Positions 19,842 to 31,038 of a DNA stretch of 64,000 nucleotides are shown in pieces. Positions within the stretch are counted from its first letter, which is position 1. Every line of letters begins with the position of its first letter. The notes under the pieces are model-generated. The model saw only the letters and a program-made list of their open reading frames with translations. It did not search any database and was not told the origin of the DNA. Origin of the DNA: Proteus vulgaris (GTDB taxonomy: Bacteria > Pseudomonadota > Gammaproteobacteria > Enterobacterales > Enterobacteriaceae); assembly GCF_016239305.1 (NCBI RefSeq), contig NZ_JAEHOQ010000014.1, positions 1 to 64,000 on the forward strand, given 5' to 3'. The translations under genes were made by a program, and so were the position numbers.

Positions 19842-20863
19842 TATTGACGTCCTTGCGCTAATAACTTGTCAAGCATGCCATCTGTTGTGAAATGCGTTTT
19901 CATCACGTTATTCCAGTCGCCAAATATCTCTTCAACAGTAAATAAAGACGTTGCTGGAAATTGTGCTGCCTTTGGAGCCATCACAGCTTTATCATTTACG
20001 CGATAGTTAAACTGCGTGATGATCTCTTGTGCTTCAGGGCTATATAAATAATTGAGGTAAGCTTTTGCCAATGCTTCGGTATCGTTACGTTGCACATTTT
20101 TATCAATCCAAGCAACTGGAAACTCAGCTAGGATATCTACGGGTGGCACAATAACTTGATATTCATCTTCGCCATATTGCTGGCGAATATTATTAACTTC
20201 CGATTCAAAACTGATCAGCACATCCCCTAGTCCACGCTCAATAAAAGAAGTTGTAGCTCCACGACCTCCGGTATCAAACACTTCAACATTTTTAAGGAAC
20301 TTTTTCATTGCTTCTTGGGTTTTTGCATTATTACCATAGGCTTTTTCAAAAGCCCCCCAAGCAGCTAAATAGGTATAACGCCCATTACCTGATGTTTTTG
20401 GATTAGGGAAAACCACTTTGACATCTTCACGGGTTAGATCTTCCCATGTCGTAATATTTTTAGGATTACCTTTGCGAACTAAATAGGCCATAGTGGAATA
20501 ATAAGGTGAGCTATTATTGGGCAAACGTTGTTGCCAATTCGCAGGAATAAGCTTGCCTTTATCATGCAGAATTTGCACATCTGTCACTTGGTTGTATGTC
20601 ACCACATCCGCAGGTAGCCCTTGCAATATCGCAAGTGCTTGCTTAGAAGAGCCAGCATGAGATTGTTTGATTGTCACTTTGTCATCAGGATGCTGTGCAT
20701 CCCACTGGGTTTTAAAATGACTATTTAGCTGTGTGAATAACTCTCGCGCAATGTCATAAGAGCTATTAAGTAATTGAGCCGCCCCTGCATAACTGCTGAC
20801 AACCAAAGACAATGCTGTAGTTGCTTGTAATGCAAAGGTTCTGATTGTATTTTTCTTCATCAA
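19841..20863 (-). CDS. cysP: thiosulfate-binding periplasmic protein CysP
   Basis: Periplasmic solute-binding protein that delivers thiosulfate or sulfate to CysTWA. 340 residues with an N-terminal signal peptide (basic MMKKN start, hydrophobic core, likely cleavage after SYAGA near 28). The mature protein begins [14 protein letters not shown], the family start. Conserved binding-site segments [31 protein letters not shown] and [10 protein letters not shown] are intact. First gene of the operon; CysB-dependent activation is expected from E. coli, but the site is not certain here. Confidence 0.96.
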   Translation of the reverse strand: MMKKNTIRTFALQATTALSLVVSSYAGAAQLLNSSYDIARELFTQLNSHFKTQWDAQHPDDKVTIKQSHAGSSKQALAILQGLPADVVTYNQVTDVQILHDKGKLIPANWQQRLPNNSSPYYSTMAYLVRKGNPKNITTWEDLTREDVKVVFPNPKTSGNGRYTYLAAWGAFEKAYGNNAKTQEAMKKFLKNVEVFDTGGRGATTSFIERGLGDVLISFESEVNNIRQQYGEDEYQVIVPPVDILAEFPVAWIDKNVQRNDTEALAKAYLNYLYSPEAQEIITQFNYRVNDKAVMAPKAAQFPATSLFTVEEIFGDWNNVMKTHFTTDGMLDKLLAQGRQ

Positions 20864-21034
20864 GAGTACCCATCATTGTAAGTTTTATTCTAATGGTTAC
20901 TTTATCGGCTTTATTTATAACAGTGTAGTTAGCTTTTGTTATTTGATATAACCGAAAGCTATTAAAATTAAGTGAAACGCAAGCTAATTCATTAAATTTA
21001 TATTGATTAAGATTAATGTGAAAAAAATTCAGAC
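20864..21034 (-). promoter_or_regulatory. cysP upstream region, possible CysB control
   Basis: AT-rich leader of the cys operon. An inverted repeat GTTAT-TTGAT-ATAAC lies at 20938-20952. On the coding strand a GGTTAT...AAAGCT pattern resembles one at 11691-11706 upstream of cysK. CysB sites are poorly conserved, so this is a suggestion only. Confidence 0.35.
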
Positions 21035-21063
21035 AAAAATGCCTGCGATTAAAGCAGGCATTT
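21035..21063 (-). terminator. yfeX terminator
   Basis: Ten-base stem AAATGCCTGC / GCAGGCATTT with a seven-base loop and T run on the minus strand. Confidence 0.88.
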
Positions 21064-21095
21064 CATCAATAAAAACTTATTTAATACTCGGTAAT

Positions 21096-21992
21096 TTACA
21101 GTGCTTTTAAGACTTCATAAGATGGAGCAAAGTAGTAACTTCCTGTAACAGGTTTACTCATACGTAGTAAGTCATCATGTTTGCCGTCTAATTCACCAAA
21201 CATACTTAGTAATTGCTGTTCAATATTATATAAACGACCACAATAAGCTAAGAAATATAAACCATGTTTACCACTTGCAGTACCATAAGGTAGGCTGTGA
21301 CGTAAAATTGCCAACTCTTCACCGTCTTCTTCAATTACAACACGAGAAACGTGAGAGGTAACATTACGTTCAGATTCATCAAGTTCAACACTATCTTTTT
21401 TAGTGCGACCGATCATTTTTTCTTGATCTGATTCACTAAAACGAGCCCATTTTTTTAGATTATGCTCATAACGCTGAACTAAAACATAACTACCACCAGC
21501 ATCAACACCATCATTAATCAATGCAACACCGTAGCGCTCATCATCTTGTGGGTTTTCTGTACCATCAATAAAACCACTTAAATCGCGCTCTTCTATCCAA
21601 CGGAAACCATGAATTTCTTCTTCAATTTTAATGGCATCACCAAAAGCAGCAATTGCCGCTTGTGCCAACGAAAAGTTCACATCATGACGCATAGATTGAA
21701 TGTGAATAAGTAGATCTCGTTGTGTTGCTGGTGCTAAACCTTTACCTAACGGGCGAAAAGGTTTTAGTTCAGGTGCACTATTTTCATCTGATAATTTTTT
21801 CCAAAGATCGGAGCCAAATGCAACAACTGCGCCTAATGACGCATCAGGAAATTGCTTTTGTAAATCAGATAATGATTGCATAAATTTCTGACATCCTTGA
21901 CGCAGAAATTCTAATTCACCCACGACCATTGCTTCGATGAAAAGACCAAATTTACTATGTGCGACTAAAATGCCACTTTGTGCATGAGACAT
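21096..21992 (-). CDS. yfeX: Dyp-type haem peroxidase YfeX
   Basis: Cytoplasmic haem-containing dye-decolourising peroxidase; E. coli YfeX oxidises porphyrinogens and was once proposed to release iron from haem. 298 residues. The family GxxDG motif reads GFIDGTENP with the distal Asp143. The proximal haem ligand is likely His214 (TSHVSRV), with a distal Arg near 231 ([10 protein letters not shown]). AGGGAAG precedes the start. Gene order yfeX-yfeY-ypeA-hemF matches E. coli, except that yfeZ and amiA are absent between ypeA and hemF. Confidence 0.94.
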   Translation of the reverse strand: MSHAQSGILVAHSKFGLFIEAMVVGELEFLRQGCQKFMQSLSDLQKQFPDASLGAVVAFGSDLWKKLSDENSAPELKPFRPLGKGLAPATQRDLLIHIQSMRHDVNFSLAQAAIAAFGDAIKIEEEIHGFRWIEERDLSGFIDGTENPQDDERYGVALINDGVDAGGSYVLVQRYEHNLKKWARFSESDQEKMIGRTKKDSVELDESERNVTSHVSRVVIEEDGEELAILRHSLPYGTASGKHGLYFLAYCGRLYNIEQQLLSMFGELDGKHDDLLRMSKPVTGSYYFAPSYEVLKAL

Positions 21993-22112
21993 ATTGCTTC
22001 CCTAATCAATAATCAAAACGCTCGGAATAATGTTAATTATATCGAATATTTTTTTCCGAAGATTTGCCTTTTAACAAAAATCAGACAGTCTGATTATAAA
22101 ATCTTCCATATA

Positions 22113-22730
22113 TTATAGGGAATAGCGTGTAGGTGTTTTGTTCTGCCAAATAATTTGCGTTAATGTCCAATTCGATAAAACTTCATCCGGTGGCATTAAT
22201 CCATCAGGGCCGTCCCATTGTCCACTAAAGACATAACTCACTGATTTAGCTTGCTCTGATTGGCATAATATTGTTCTTTGTTTTTCATCTTTAGGGCCTT
22301 TGCTACACGCACCAAAGGCTTTTTTATAGATATCTTTAAATGGCGTACCCATAGTCGTGCCCCAATCCGTCGTTGCTTTGACATCAAAGACTTCTATTTT
22401 CTCAACGGTGCCTTTTTCTTTACCATAGAAAGCCACTTGAATTTTATTATCTTCTAGACCCTGAACAATAACGGTAATATCACTACCTTGCATTTCCATG
22501 CCTTCACGATAATGGAAACGACTCCCTAGCTCATTCTTAATATCATTTTCTGTTATTTTTGTTGAGTTTGTAATATTACCTAATCCATTAGCAGAAACGG
22601 TCAGTGTATCATTTGAAAACCAATTCATCGGATTTAGTGCAGAAAAAGACATTCCTCCCATGGATGAACAGCCACTTAATAGCAAAACGCTTGTGCTTAA
22701 ACACAAGGGTAACCAAAACTTAGGCATCAT
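22113..22730 (-). CDS. yfeY: YfeY-type (DUF1131) lipoprotein
   Basis: Predicted envelope lipoprotein of 205 residues. The signal peptide ends in the lipobox LLSGC with the lipidated Cys at 21. Residue 22 is Ser, so outer-membrane sorting is expected. The mature region matches my recall of the DUF1131 family to which E. coli YfeY, an RpoE-dependent lipoprotein, belongs. Two mature Cys residues (AFGACSKG and TILCQSE) could form a disulfide. GGAGAAAC precedes tandem ATGs. No clear sigma-E promoter is visible. Confidence 0.85.
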   Translation of the reverse strand: MMPKFWLPLCLSTSVLLLSGCSSMGGMSFSALNPMNWFSNDTLTVSANGLGNITNSTKITENDIKNELGSRFHYREGMEMQGSDITVIVQGLEDNKIQVAFYGKEKGTVEKIEVFDVKATTDWGTTMGTPFKDIYKKAFGACSKGPKDEKQRTILCQSEQAKSVSYVFSGQWDGPDGLMPPDEVLSNWTLTQIIWQNKTPTRYSL

Positions 22731-23023
22731 TTGTTTCTCCGTTAAACTTTTTCATCACTCATTAAAATAGATATTGATGTCATTAGGCACACCTTATCTT
22801 ACTCTTTACTGCACCTCAATCATCAGACTAAAACACTCACAATAAATTAGCATAACAATGTATTGTCTAATTTAACGCCAAATAACCCCATGAAAAAGAA
22901 AGCCTAATTACGACCCTTTACATCACAGTTTGTTCCATAGAAAAAGCAATATCAGATTTTACGTATAAAATAAGAGAATTAAGTGTAGAGATAAAATTAG
23001 AGAAACCGAAAGGACAAACACAG
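22731..23023. other. yfeY-ypeA intergenic region
   Basis: No gene. It contains the yfeY leader and a bulged inverted repeat at 22844-22873 (AAATTAG / CTAATTT outside, ACAAT / ATTGT inside) of unknown role. Confidence 0.5.
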
Positions 23024-23053
23024 AAGTAAAAATAACCCTCAAAATACTGAGGG
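23024..23053 (-). terminator. ypeA terminator
   Basis: Six-base stem CCCTCA / TGAGGG with a six-base loop, followed on the minus strand by TTATTTTTAC. Confidence 0.7.
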
Positions 23054-23065
23054 CTTATGACATAG

Positions 23066-23503
23066 TTAGAGATCGAAATCCTGATCGATAATTAACCGTT
23101 TAGTATAAGTTGTACTTTCTTGGTTTTGATCTTCATACAATAACTTTTCAAACATAAAAATCGTTGCATCATTTTCTTCTGGTACAACTAATGTAATTTG
23201 TGGACATCCTTTCGCGATCAGCTTTTTCTCTAATCGAGAGATCAATGCATTCGCAATGCCTCTACCACGAAAGTCAGGATGAACCCCTAAATAGTATAAA
23301 GATCCACGATGACCATCATAGCCCCCCATCACACTCCCTACCAGTTCACCGGCCACTTCTGCAATCAAAAATAAATCAGGTGAATGGTTTATTTTTCTTT
23401 CAATATCAATTTCGGGATCGTTCTCTGGCGAAATTAAATCGCAACGTTCCCAAAGAGTAATAATTGCCTCAAAATCATCTTGGCGAAATACACGTATTTC
23501 CAT
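23066..23503 (-). CDS. ypeA: GNAT-family acetyltransferase YpeA
   Basis: Cytoplasmic acetyl-CoA-dependent N-acetyltransferase, 145 residues (141 in E. coli). The acetyl-CoA-binding motif A reads [18 protein letters not shown] near 75-92. The preceding strand GSLYYLGV is typical. E. coli YpeA has been reported as a protein lysine acetyltransferase; the substrate here is not shown. It is divergent from hemF. Confidence 0.93.
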   Translation of the reverse strand: MEIRVFRQDDFEAIITLWERCDLISPENDPEIDIERKINHSPDLFLIAEVAGELVGSVMGGYDGHRGSLYYLGVHPDFRGRGIANALISRLEKKLIAKGCPQITLVVPEENDATIFMFEKLLYEDQNQESTTYTKRLIIDQDFDL

Positions 23504-23630
23504 GGTTTTGCCTGTTATTGTTCATATAAATCTGAATTTATTATCGCTTGTTTGGTTTATGAATCAACTTGAAAATGAGAACATAGACAATATGGAGTTC
23601 TATTTTTAATAAATATGATAAAAATTGTAG

Positions 23631-24545
<915 letters not shown>

Positions 24546-24564
24546 AGCCAATAAATCATTAAAT

Positions 24565-24592
24565 GTAGAGCCACTTTATAAAGTGGCTCTAC
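24565..24592. terminator. perfect 28-base palindrome after hemF
   Basis: Fourteen-base arms GTAGAGCCACTTTA / TAAAGTGGCTCTAC with no spacer. It lies between the convergent hemF and lipoprotein genes. No T tract follows on either strand, so it may be a bidirectional 3' end stabiliser or an inefficient terminator. Confidence 0.6.
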
Positions 24593-24632
24593 TAAGACAA
24601 AACAAGAAAGTTAATAAAAATATTTTCTAAGA

Positions 24633-24980
24633 TCAATTAAATAAAAAGGCCAGTAATCCGGTGACTTTATTTTTATTTTCCCAACCTTCTCCTCTCATAC
24701 AGGTATTAAAATAATCTCTACGTTGCCATTCATTCGCATCTGAAGGAAAAGATGTACCTGCCCCTGAATTTGGCATATCTTTACCATTTATTTTCATTGG
24801 AGCAAAAGAAGGTTGACTTGAAGCCATATATCTCGCGGGATATCGCGCTTTGGCTTCTTGCATACACATGTTCTTAGCGATATCTAAAGGAGATGGTGTG
24901 GTGGTGTTTGCTTCCCATTTTTCAGGTGTTGCACAAGCAGAAAGAACAAAAACAGACGCAACAATAATATATTTTTTCAA
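24633..24980 (-). CDS. small putative lipoprotein
   Basis: I do not recognise the family. From a TTG at 24980 the protein has 115 residues and begins LKKYIIVASVFVLSAC, a short lipoprotein signal with the lipidated Cys at about 16. An in-frame GTG at 25013 would add 11 residues that spoil the signal, so TTG is preferred although its ribosome site is weak. The mature part has two further Cys residues (KNMCMQEA and FNTCMRGEGW) that may pair. The C-terminal CM-x-x-GW pattern recurs in small exported proteins. Convergent with hemF. Confidence 0.7.
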   Translation of the reverse strand: MKKYIIVASVFVLSACATPEKWEANTTTPSPLDIAKNMCMQEAKARYPARYMASSQPSFAPMKINGKDMPNSGAGTSFPSDANEWQRRDYFNTCMRGEGWENKNKVTGLLAFLFN

Positions 24981-25222
24981 GATAGCTGGCTCATTAAAGC
25001 AAATAAGAATCACTCTTATTTTAAGTGTTTATTGAAATCGCTAAATTAATTATTTATGAAATACGAGAAACCCCGATCTCAATAACTTTAAAATTTATCA
25101 CTCTATCTACCATGATGAGTTCCTAGCTAAATTTCTCATTGAAATAATAGCCACGTATATCGTACAAATAGAACGAAATGATCTAGAGTTAACAGGCTCT
25201 GCATTAATAAGAAAGGTGAATA

Positions 25223-26137
25223 ATGACGAAATTACGTATCGGTATGGTCGGCTTAGGATCAATTGCACAAAAAGTTTATCTTCCTATTTTAACTAAAGCT
25301 TCTAACTGGGAATTTTTAGGTGCGTATTCACCTAATAAAGAAAAAGGAACTAAGATTTGTACTGATTATCGTATTCCTTACTTCGATAGGTTAGATACGC
25401 TTGCTAATCAATGTGATGCTATATTTGTGCACAGTGCAACTTCAAGCCATTTTGAAGTTATAGACTTTTTATTAAATACCGGTGTTCATGTTTATGTTGA
25501 TAAGCCTTTAACTGAACATATTCATCAATCTGAAGAATTGATTGAGCTTGCTACTAAAAAAAATAAAAAGCTAATGGTCGGTTTTAATCGTCGTTTCGCG
25601 CCTTTTTATCACCAGTTAAAACAAAATATCTCTCACCTCTCTTCATTAAGAATTGATAAACATCGGTGTGATAGCGTTGGCCCTAACGATACACGTTTTA
25701 CTTTGTTGGATGATTATTTACATGTTGTTGATACTGCACTTTGGCTTACAGGCTCAAAAGCAGAGCTGCTCAGTGGTAGTATTACTCAAACAGAAAAAAA
25801 CTCACTGTTTTATGCGGAACATCATTTAAAAAGTAAGGATTGTTGGATAACAACCTCTATGCATAGGAAAGCGGGTAGCCAACAAGAACAACTTATTGCT
25901 GTAAGTGAAGATGCCATTCATCAAATTACAAATATGAATTTATGGCGCAGTGAAAATAATAATTCAATAACTGAAAAACACCCTGAAAATTGGGATCCCA
26001 TTCTATTACAAAGAGGTTTTATTGGTGCAGTTGAGCATTTTATTCAATGTGTAATAAATGATACCACACCAATGACAAGCGGTGAGCAAGCGATTATTGC
26101 TCAACTCATGGTAGAAAAAATGCTAGCCAATCAATAG
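25223..26137 (+). CDS. yceM: Gfo/Idh/MocA-family oxidoreductase, YceM/MviM type
   Basis: Predicted NAD(P)-dependent dehydrogenase, 304 residues. The N-terminal Rossmann loop reads GMVGLGSIAQKV (about 7-18). The catalytic-region motif VDKPLTEH near 93-100 carries the conserved Lys. The C-terminal substrate domain contains DDYLHVVDTALWL with the His usual in the family. It matches my recall of E. coli YceM (MviM) across its length, including HVYVDKP, VGFNRRFAP and HRKAGSQ. In E. coli that gene lies beside murJ, not here. The substrate is unknown. AAAGG lies eight bases before the ATG. Confidence 0.85.
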   Translation: MTKLRIGMVGLGSIAQKVYLPILTKASNWEFLGAYSPNKEKGTKICTDYRIPYFDRLDTLANQCDAIFVHSATSSHFEVIDFLLNTGVHVYVDKPLTEHIHQSEELIELATKKNKKLMVGFNRRFAPFYHQLKQNISHLSSLRIDKHRCDSVGPNDTRFTLLDDYLHVVDTALWLTGSKAELLSGSITQTEKNSLFYAEHHLKSKDCWITTSMHRKAGSQQEQLIAVSEDAIHQITNMNLWRSENNNSITEKHPENWDPILLQRGFIGAVEHFIQCVINDTTPMTSGEQAIIAQLMVEKMLANQ

Positions 26138-26150
26138 GTTGAGATTTAAA

Positions 26151-26186
26151 AAAACTGAGTTCATTATAAATTGAACTCAGTTTTTA
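26151..26186 (+). terminator. yceM/der bidirectional terminator
   Basis: Stem CTGAGTTCA / TGAACTCAG with an eight-base loop, flanked by A and T runs. It serves the convergent yceM and der genes. Confidence 0.9.
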
Positions 26187-26204
26187 TTTTGATACTAAAT
26201 TAAC

Positions 26205-27695
26205 TTATTTCGATTTCTTCAAGTGAGACATTAAACGTTTACGTTTACGCAACTGAGATTGTGTTAATTTGTTTTTCTTATCCGCATAAGGGTTTTCACC
26301 CTCTTTAAATTGAATACGGATTGGCGTGCCCATAACTTGCAGAGTACGACGGAAATAGTTCATCAAATAACGCTTATAGCTATCTGGTAAATCAGTTACC
26401 TGATTACCATGAATAACCACAACAGGTGGGTTATAACCACCGGCGTGTGCATATTTCATTTTTACACGACGTCCACGAACAATTGGTGGCTGGTGATCAT
26501 CTTCTGCCATCTTCATGATGCGAGTGAGCATTGATGTACCTACACGACGTGTCGCACAGACATAAGCTTCTTGAATAGATTCAAAAAGATTACCTACACC
26601 ACTACCATGTAATGCAGAGATAAAGTGAACTCGCGCAAAGTCAACAAAACCGAGTTTAAGATCAAGCATGGCTTTTACTTGTTCACGATCATCTTGTGTC
26701 ATGCCATCCCATTTATTAACAGCAATCACCAATGAACGACCTGCATTCAAGATATAACCTAATAATGAAAGATCTTGGTCTGAAATACCTTCACGGGCAT
26801 CAATAACTAACAATGCAACGTTAGAATCTTCAATCGCTTGCAGTGTTTTGATAACAGAGAATTTTTCTACTGTTTCTTTCACTTTACCGCGCTTACGAAC
26901 ACCTGCTGTATCGATGATGATATATTCTTTATCATCACGCTGCATAGGAATATAGATACTGTCACGTGTTGTACCGGGCATATCGTAAACAACAACACGA
27001 TCTTCACCAAGCATACGATTTGTCAGCGTCGATTTACCTACATTAGGACGACCAACAATCGCCAATTTTACAGGTAATGTAGAAGGATCGAAGTCATCTT
27101 CTTCCTCTTCTAATGCTTGTGCTTCTTGCTCAGCTTCTAATGCAGCCCAATATGCTGCATTCTCTTCTTCTTCAGTCAGCTCTTTTTCTTCTTCAACCAC
27201 TTTCCCTGTAATAGGTAATAATGCTTGTTCAATTAATTGAGCCACACCACGACCATGCGAGGCTGCAATTGGGAAAATTTCACCTAAACCTAAAGAATAG
27301 AAATCAGCTAACGCAGTATCAGTATCAATACCGTCAGTTTTATTCGCAACTAAATATGTTTTTTTCTCAACACCACGAAGATGTTTGGCAATACCTTGGT
27401 CTGCTGGCATTAAACCAGCACGCGCATCAACTAAAAATAGTACAACGTCGGCTTCTTGAATTGCCTGTAATGATTGTGATGCCATATGGGTTTCAACACC
27501 CTCTTCAGCGCCATCAATACCACCAGTATCAATAATAATAAATTCTTCGCCCTCTAACTCTGCACGACCGTATTTACGGTCACGAGTGAGGCCAGGAAAA
27601 TCGGCAACTAATGCGTCTCTGGTGCGTGTTAGTCGATTAAATAACGTGGATTTACCCACGTTAGGGCGCCCTACTAAGGCAATAACGGGTATCAT
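26205..27695 (-). CDS. der: ribosome biogenesis GTPase Der (EngA)
   Basis: Essential double-GTPase that helps assemble the 50S ribosomal subunit. 496 residues from the ATG at 27695 (GAGG nine bases upstream). An ATG five codons earlier overlaps that ribosome site and is less likely. Two tandem G domains carry GRPNVGKST twice (about 9-17 and 215-223), DTGG/DTAG switch II motifs, and NKTD and NKWD specificity motifs. They are separated by a Glu-rich linker. A KH-like domain and basic tail ([14 protein letters not shown]) follow. It lies downstream of bamB, with a palindrome between them. Confidence 0.97.
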   Translation of the reverse strand: MIPVIALVGRPNVGKSTLFNRLTRTRDALVADFPGLTRDRKYGRAELEGEEFIIIDTGGIDGAEEGVETHMASQSLQAIQEADVVLFLVDARAGLMPADQGIAKHLRGVEKKTYLVANKTDGIDTDTALADFYSLGLGEIFPIAASHGRGVAQLIEQALLPITGKVVEEEKELTEEEENAAYWAALEAEQEAQALEEEEDDFDPSTLPVKLAIVGRPNVGKSTLTNRMLGEDRVVVYDMPGTTRDSIYIPMQRDDKEYIIIDTAGVRKRGKVKETVEKFSVIKTLQAIEDSNVALLVIDAREGISDQDLSLLGYILNAGRSLVIAVNKWDGMTQDDREQVKAMLDLKLGFVDFARVHFISALHGSGVGNLFESIQEAYVCATRRVGTSMLTRIMKMAEDDHQPPIVRGRRVKMKYAHAGGYNPPVVVIHGNQVTDLPDSYKRYLMNYFRRTLQVMGTPIRIQFKEGENPYADKKNKLTQSQLRKRKRLMSHLKKSK

Positions 27696-27751
27696 TTTTT
27701 GATGCCTCATAAAAATACAATCATAATTCTGATTGTATTTTACATGTAATT

Positions 27752-27787
27752 ACTAAAAAGACGAAACGGCTCCTTTAAAGGAGCCGT
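27752..27787 (-). terminator. bamB-der intercistronic palindrome
   Basis: Perfect 22-base palindrome (eleven-base arms ACGGCTCCTTT / AAAGGAGCCGT, 27766-27787). On the minus strand it is followed by TTCGTCTTTTT, a broken T tract. It may attenuate read-through from bamB into der. Confidence 0.6.
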
Positions 27788-27814
27788 AAAATAAATGGAT
27801 TTGTCAGTAATTAA

Positions 27815-28987
27815 TTACCGACTATAAAGATAAAGCTTACCGTCACGAGCTTGGATCATCAGTTTATCATTTACCGCTTGAGGGCGACTTAATAAACCTG
27901 AGCTATTTACCTCGTTTTGTGCAATGAATTTACCTGTTGAGGTATCAATCCAATGGAGATAACCTTCAGCATCACCAACCACTAAATAGCCATCAAAAAT
28001 AGCAGGGGCGGTTAAATTACGATGCAACAAATCTTCTTGTGTCCATAATGTCACACCATCAGATTTACGAACAGATAAAACTCGGTCATTTTGGTCAACA
28101 AGGTAAAGATTATCACCTAATAGCACCATATCATTGACTGAACCTAAATCGCGTTTCCAAAGAATTTGTCCAGAACGCATATCAAGGCTAACTAAGTTAC
28201 CGTTATACGCCATCGCATATACCGTATTTTCATCAATAATCGGTGTCATATCCACATCATTTAATCGGCTAATTTCAGTTGAGCCTTTAATCTGTGAAAT
28301 ATTTTGTTGCCAAATCAACTGTCCTTGAGAAAGGATAACTGCACTGACACGGCCATTATCTGCACCAATGATTGCAGCACCATAAGCGACAGCTGGCGCA
28401 GATTCACCACGCAGAGATAATGATGGTGTATCTAAATTAACCGTCCATGATATTTCGCCAGTTAATAAATCCAACCCTTGCAATAAGCCATTACTGGTAT
28501 GAATAAGCACTAACCCATCGCTAACAACAGGTTTTGAAAGGGCTTCGCCTGCAACATCGGTTTCCCAATCAATAGAACCATTATCAGTATTCAACGCATA
28601 GACTTTTGCTTTTTCAGTTCCCACAAAAACGCGAGTACCTGAAACAGTCAATCCACCAGAAAGTAATGCGGATTCATTGGATGAAAGAAAACCCGTTTTA
28701 ATAGAGAGATCTTGTGACCAGAGCTCTTTACCTGTTTCCAAATCTAACGCTTTAACTAAACCATGGCGATCAGCGACATAGACAACTGAGCCATCCCATG
28801 TTGGTGACAAGTGAGAATAGTATTTACCAATACCATTTCCAACTGATTTGTCCCAAACAGCTCTAGGTGTAAATTGGCTCTGCACCTCAGGTAATGGAGA
28901 CATTGTCACATTATCCTGTTCACTAGAACACCCTGCCAATAAAGCAGATGCTAGTAGACCAACCAGGAGAGTTTTACGCAGTTGCAT
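27815..28987 (-). CDS. bamB: outer-membrane assembly lipoprotein BamB
   Basis: Outer-membrane lipoprotein of the BAM complex, which folds and inserts beta-barrel proteins. 390 residues. The lipobox LLAGC puts the lipidated Cys at 20. The rest is an eight-bladed beta-propeller with PQQ-like repeats (recurring W/L, DLETGKELW, LDLLTGEISW, LDMRSGQILWKR, IDTSTGKFIA). It lies 14 bases after yfgM in the hisS-yfgM-bamB-der cluster. Confidence 0.96.
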   Translation of the reverse strand: MQLRKTLLVGLLASALLAGCSSEQDNVTMSPLPEVQSQFTPRAVWDKSVGNGIGKYYSHLSPTWDGSVVYVADRHGLVKALDLETGKELWSQDLSIKTGFLSSNESALLSGGLTVSGTRVFVGTEKAKVYALNTDNGSIDWETDVAGEALSKPVVSDGLVLIHTSNGLLQGLDLLTGEISWTVNLDTPSLSLRGESAPAVAYGAAIIGADNGRVSAVILSQGQLIWQQNISQIKGSTEISRLNDVDMTPIIDENTVYAMAYNGNLVSLDMRSGQILWKRDLGSVNDMVLLGDNLYLVDQNDRVLSVRKSDGVTLWTQEDLLHRNLTAPAIFDGYLVVGDAEGYLHWIDTSTGKFIAQNEVNSSGLLSRPQAVNDKLMIQARDGKLYLYSR

Positions 28988-29001
28988 GTCTGAAGATCCC
29001 T

Positions 29002-29622
29002 TTAATTGGATAAATTATTGAGTTTAAGTTCAACCAGTGAGCGAATAGCACCCGCATTTTCATCAGTTAATGCGCTACGATAAGCGGTTGCTGCACCTGC
29101 ATTATCGCCTTTTTTCGCTAATACATCACCACGGATATAATTTTTCATTCCATTCCATGCTTTGCCTTTCACTTGCTCTAACGAAATCAAAGCAGCATCA
29201 GTTTTATCTAATGCTAATTGTACGCGAGCTAAACGAAGGTTAAGCATATCTGCAAATGCATCATTTTTTACTTTTGTAATAGCGGCTGTCAGATGACGCT
29301 CACCATTAACTAAATCATTAGCATCGATAGCAATTTGTGCAAGTTCTAGTGACGCTAATGCGCCATAAACATCATTTGTATCTGTAACAAATTTTTCAGC
29401 TAACGCAATATTTTCAGGGGTTGGTTTAGCGAGTGCTTCACTCACGGTTGCAAAAGCACTTGCACTTTCTTGCAAGCGATTTGTTTGATGTGATTGCCAA
29501 TATTTCCAACCAAACACACCACCAAAACCAATAACCGCGGCTAAAACAATGGTTAAACCGTAATTTTTTATAAACTGTTTAATTGCATCAACTTGTTCGT
29601 TTTCAGTGCTATAAACTTCCAC
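29002..29622 (-). CDS. yfgM: SecYEG ancillary protein YfgM
   Basis: Inner-membrane protein anchored by one N-terminal helix (about 20-40, YGLTIVLAAVIGFGGVFGW) with a periplasmic TPR-like helical domain. 206 residues. In E. coli YfgM joins PpiD at the SecYEG translocon. Starts 10 bases after hisS ends and is followed closely by bamB. Confidence 0.94.
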   Translation of the reverse strand: MEVYSTENEQVDAIKQFIKNYGLTIVLAAVIGFGGVFGWKYWQSHQTNRLQESASAFATVSEALAKPTPENIALAEKFVTDTNDVYGALASLELAQIAIDANDLVNGERHLTAAITKVKNDAFADMLNLRLARVQLALDKTDAALISLEQVKGKAWNGMKNYIRGDVLAKKGDNAGAATAYRSALTDENAGAIRSLVELKLNNLSN

Positions 29623-29632
29623 AAGTCTCTCC

Positions 29633-30916
29633 TTAACCTAATAACAGAGTCAATTGCTGAGCTAGCTCATTACGAGCAACGATTGTTTGTTCTCCTGAAC
29701 GCAAATCTTTCACTGCAACGGTGCCGGCATTAATTTCATCTTCGCCTAAAATCAATGCAATTTTAGCGCCTTGTTTATCGGCACGTCCTAATTGTTTTTT
29801 AAAGTTGCCATTACCATGATTTGTCATTAGACGTAATGTTGGTAATTGGTCACGAATTTCTTCAGCAAGCATTAATGCTGCGCTTTGACTCTTCTCACCA
29901 AAAGAAGCAAGGTAAACATCAGCCACATTGGTATCTGCAACAAATTCAGGGTTAACCGCTTGAACTAATAAAATCATGCGCTCCATACCCATTGCAAAAC
30001 CCACAGCAGGTGTTGGATGTCCGCCAAGTTGCTTCACAAGTCCATCGTAACGACCACCAGCACAAACTGTGCCTTGTGATCCTAATGCGCTGGTAACCCA
30101 CTCAAAAACAGTACGGTTATAATAATCTAAGCCTCGCACTAAGCGCTGATTAACACGATATGTAATACCCACAGCATCTAATAATGCACAAAGACCATCA
30201 AAGTGCGCTCTTGATTCGTCATCAAGATAATCGAAAAGTTCAGGCGCATCATTCAATAAAGTCTGAATTTCTGGATTTTTTGAGTCTAAAACACGCAATG
30301 GGTTAGAATACATACGACGTTTGCAGTCTTCGTCTAACTTATCAACGTGCTGCTCTAAAAAGGCAACTAATGCTTCACGGTATTTGGCACGAGCTTCTAA
30401 CGAACCAATAGAGTTTAGTTCTAATGTTACGTGTTCTGAAATACCTAACGCTTTCCACCAGCGCGCCGTTAACATAATTAACTCAGCATCAATGTCTGGG
30501 CCTTGTAGACCAAAGACTTCTGCTCCTAATTGGTGGAATTGGCGATAGCGACCTTTTTGAGGGCGCTCGTAACGGAACATTGGCCCCAAATACCATAAAC
30601 GTTGTTCTTGGTTGTAAAGCAAACCATGTTCGATACCTGCACGTACACAGCCCGCAGTATTTTCTGGACGTAACGTCAGGCTTTGTGCATCTTCACCACG
30701 ATCGGTAAAAGTATACATTTCTTTTTCAACAACATCAGTGACTTCACCAATTGCTCGCTGAAATAGAGGGGTATGCTCTACGATAGGTGTTCTGATTTCA
30801 CTAAAACCATAACCCGCTAAAATTTGTTTTAACGTGTTTTCAATTTTCTGCCATACACGAGTGTCAGCAGGTAGATAGTCGTTCATACCACGAATGGCTT
30901 GGATTTTTTGTGCCAC
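29633..30916 (-). CDS. hisS: histidine--tRNA ligase
   Basis: Class II aminoacyl-tRNA synthetase, homodimeric, cytoplasmic. 427 residues (424 in E. coli). Motif 2 region [16 protein letters not shown], the histidine-binding [16 protein letters not shown] block and the motif 3 arginine in GFAMGMER are intact. A C-terminal anticodon-binding domain follows from about 330. First gene of the hisS-yfgM-bamB-der run, with ispG upstream behind a terminator hairpin. Confidence 0.97.
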   Translation of the reverse strand: MAQKIQAIRGMNDYLPADTRVWQKIENTLKQILAGYGFSEIRTPIVEHTPLFQRAIGEVTDVVEKEMYTFTDRGEDAQSLTLRPENTAGCVRAGIEHGLLYNQEQRLWYLGPMFRYERPQKGRYRQFHQLGAEVFGLQGPDIDAELIMLTARWWKALGISEHVTLELNSIGSLEARAKYREALVAFLEQHVDKLDEDCKRRMYSNPLRVLDSKNPEIQTLLNDAPELFDYLDDESRAHFDGLCALLDAVGITYRVNQRLVRGLDYYNRTVFEWVTSALGSQGTVCAGGRYDGLVKQLGGHPTPAVGFAMGMERMILLVQAVNPEFVADTNVADVYLASFGEKSQSAALMLAEEIRDQLPTLRLMTNHGNGNFKKQLGRADKQGAKIALILGEDEINAGTVAVKDLRSGEQTIVARNELAQQLTLLLG

Positions 30917-30995
30917 TTTTCTTCTCTAATAGTTATTAGTTGATTGTTAAGCTGATTATAGAAGCGATATCAATCAGTATTCAATGTGAAATCAA

Positions 30996-31034
30996 TAGTA
31001 AAACTGGCTCATTGATTAATGAGCCAGTTTTTTG
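30996..31034 (-). terminator. ispG terminator
   Basis: Twelve-base perfect stem AAACTGGCTCAT / ATGAGCCAGTTT with a six-base loop (31001-31030), T-rich on the minus-strand exit side. Confidence 0.8.
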
Positions 31035-31038
31035 AGTG

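Noticed and set aside
22731-22800. A sigma-E promoter for yfeY, as known in E. coli
   Set aside because: No GAACTT-type -35 with a suitable -10 was found on the minus strand.
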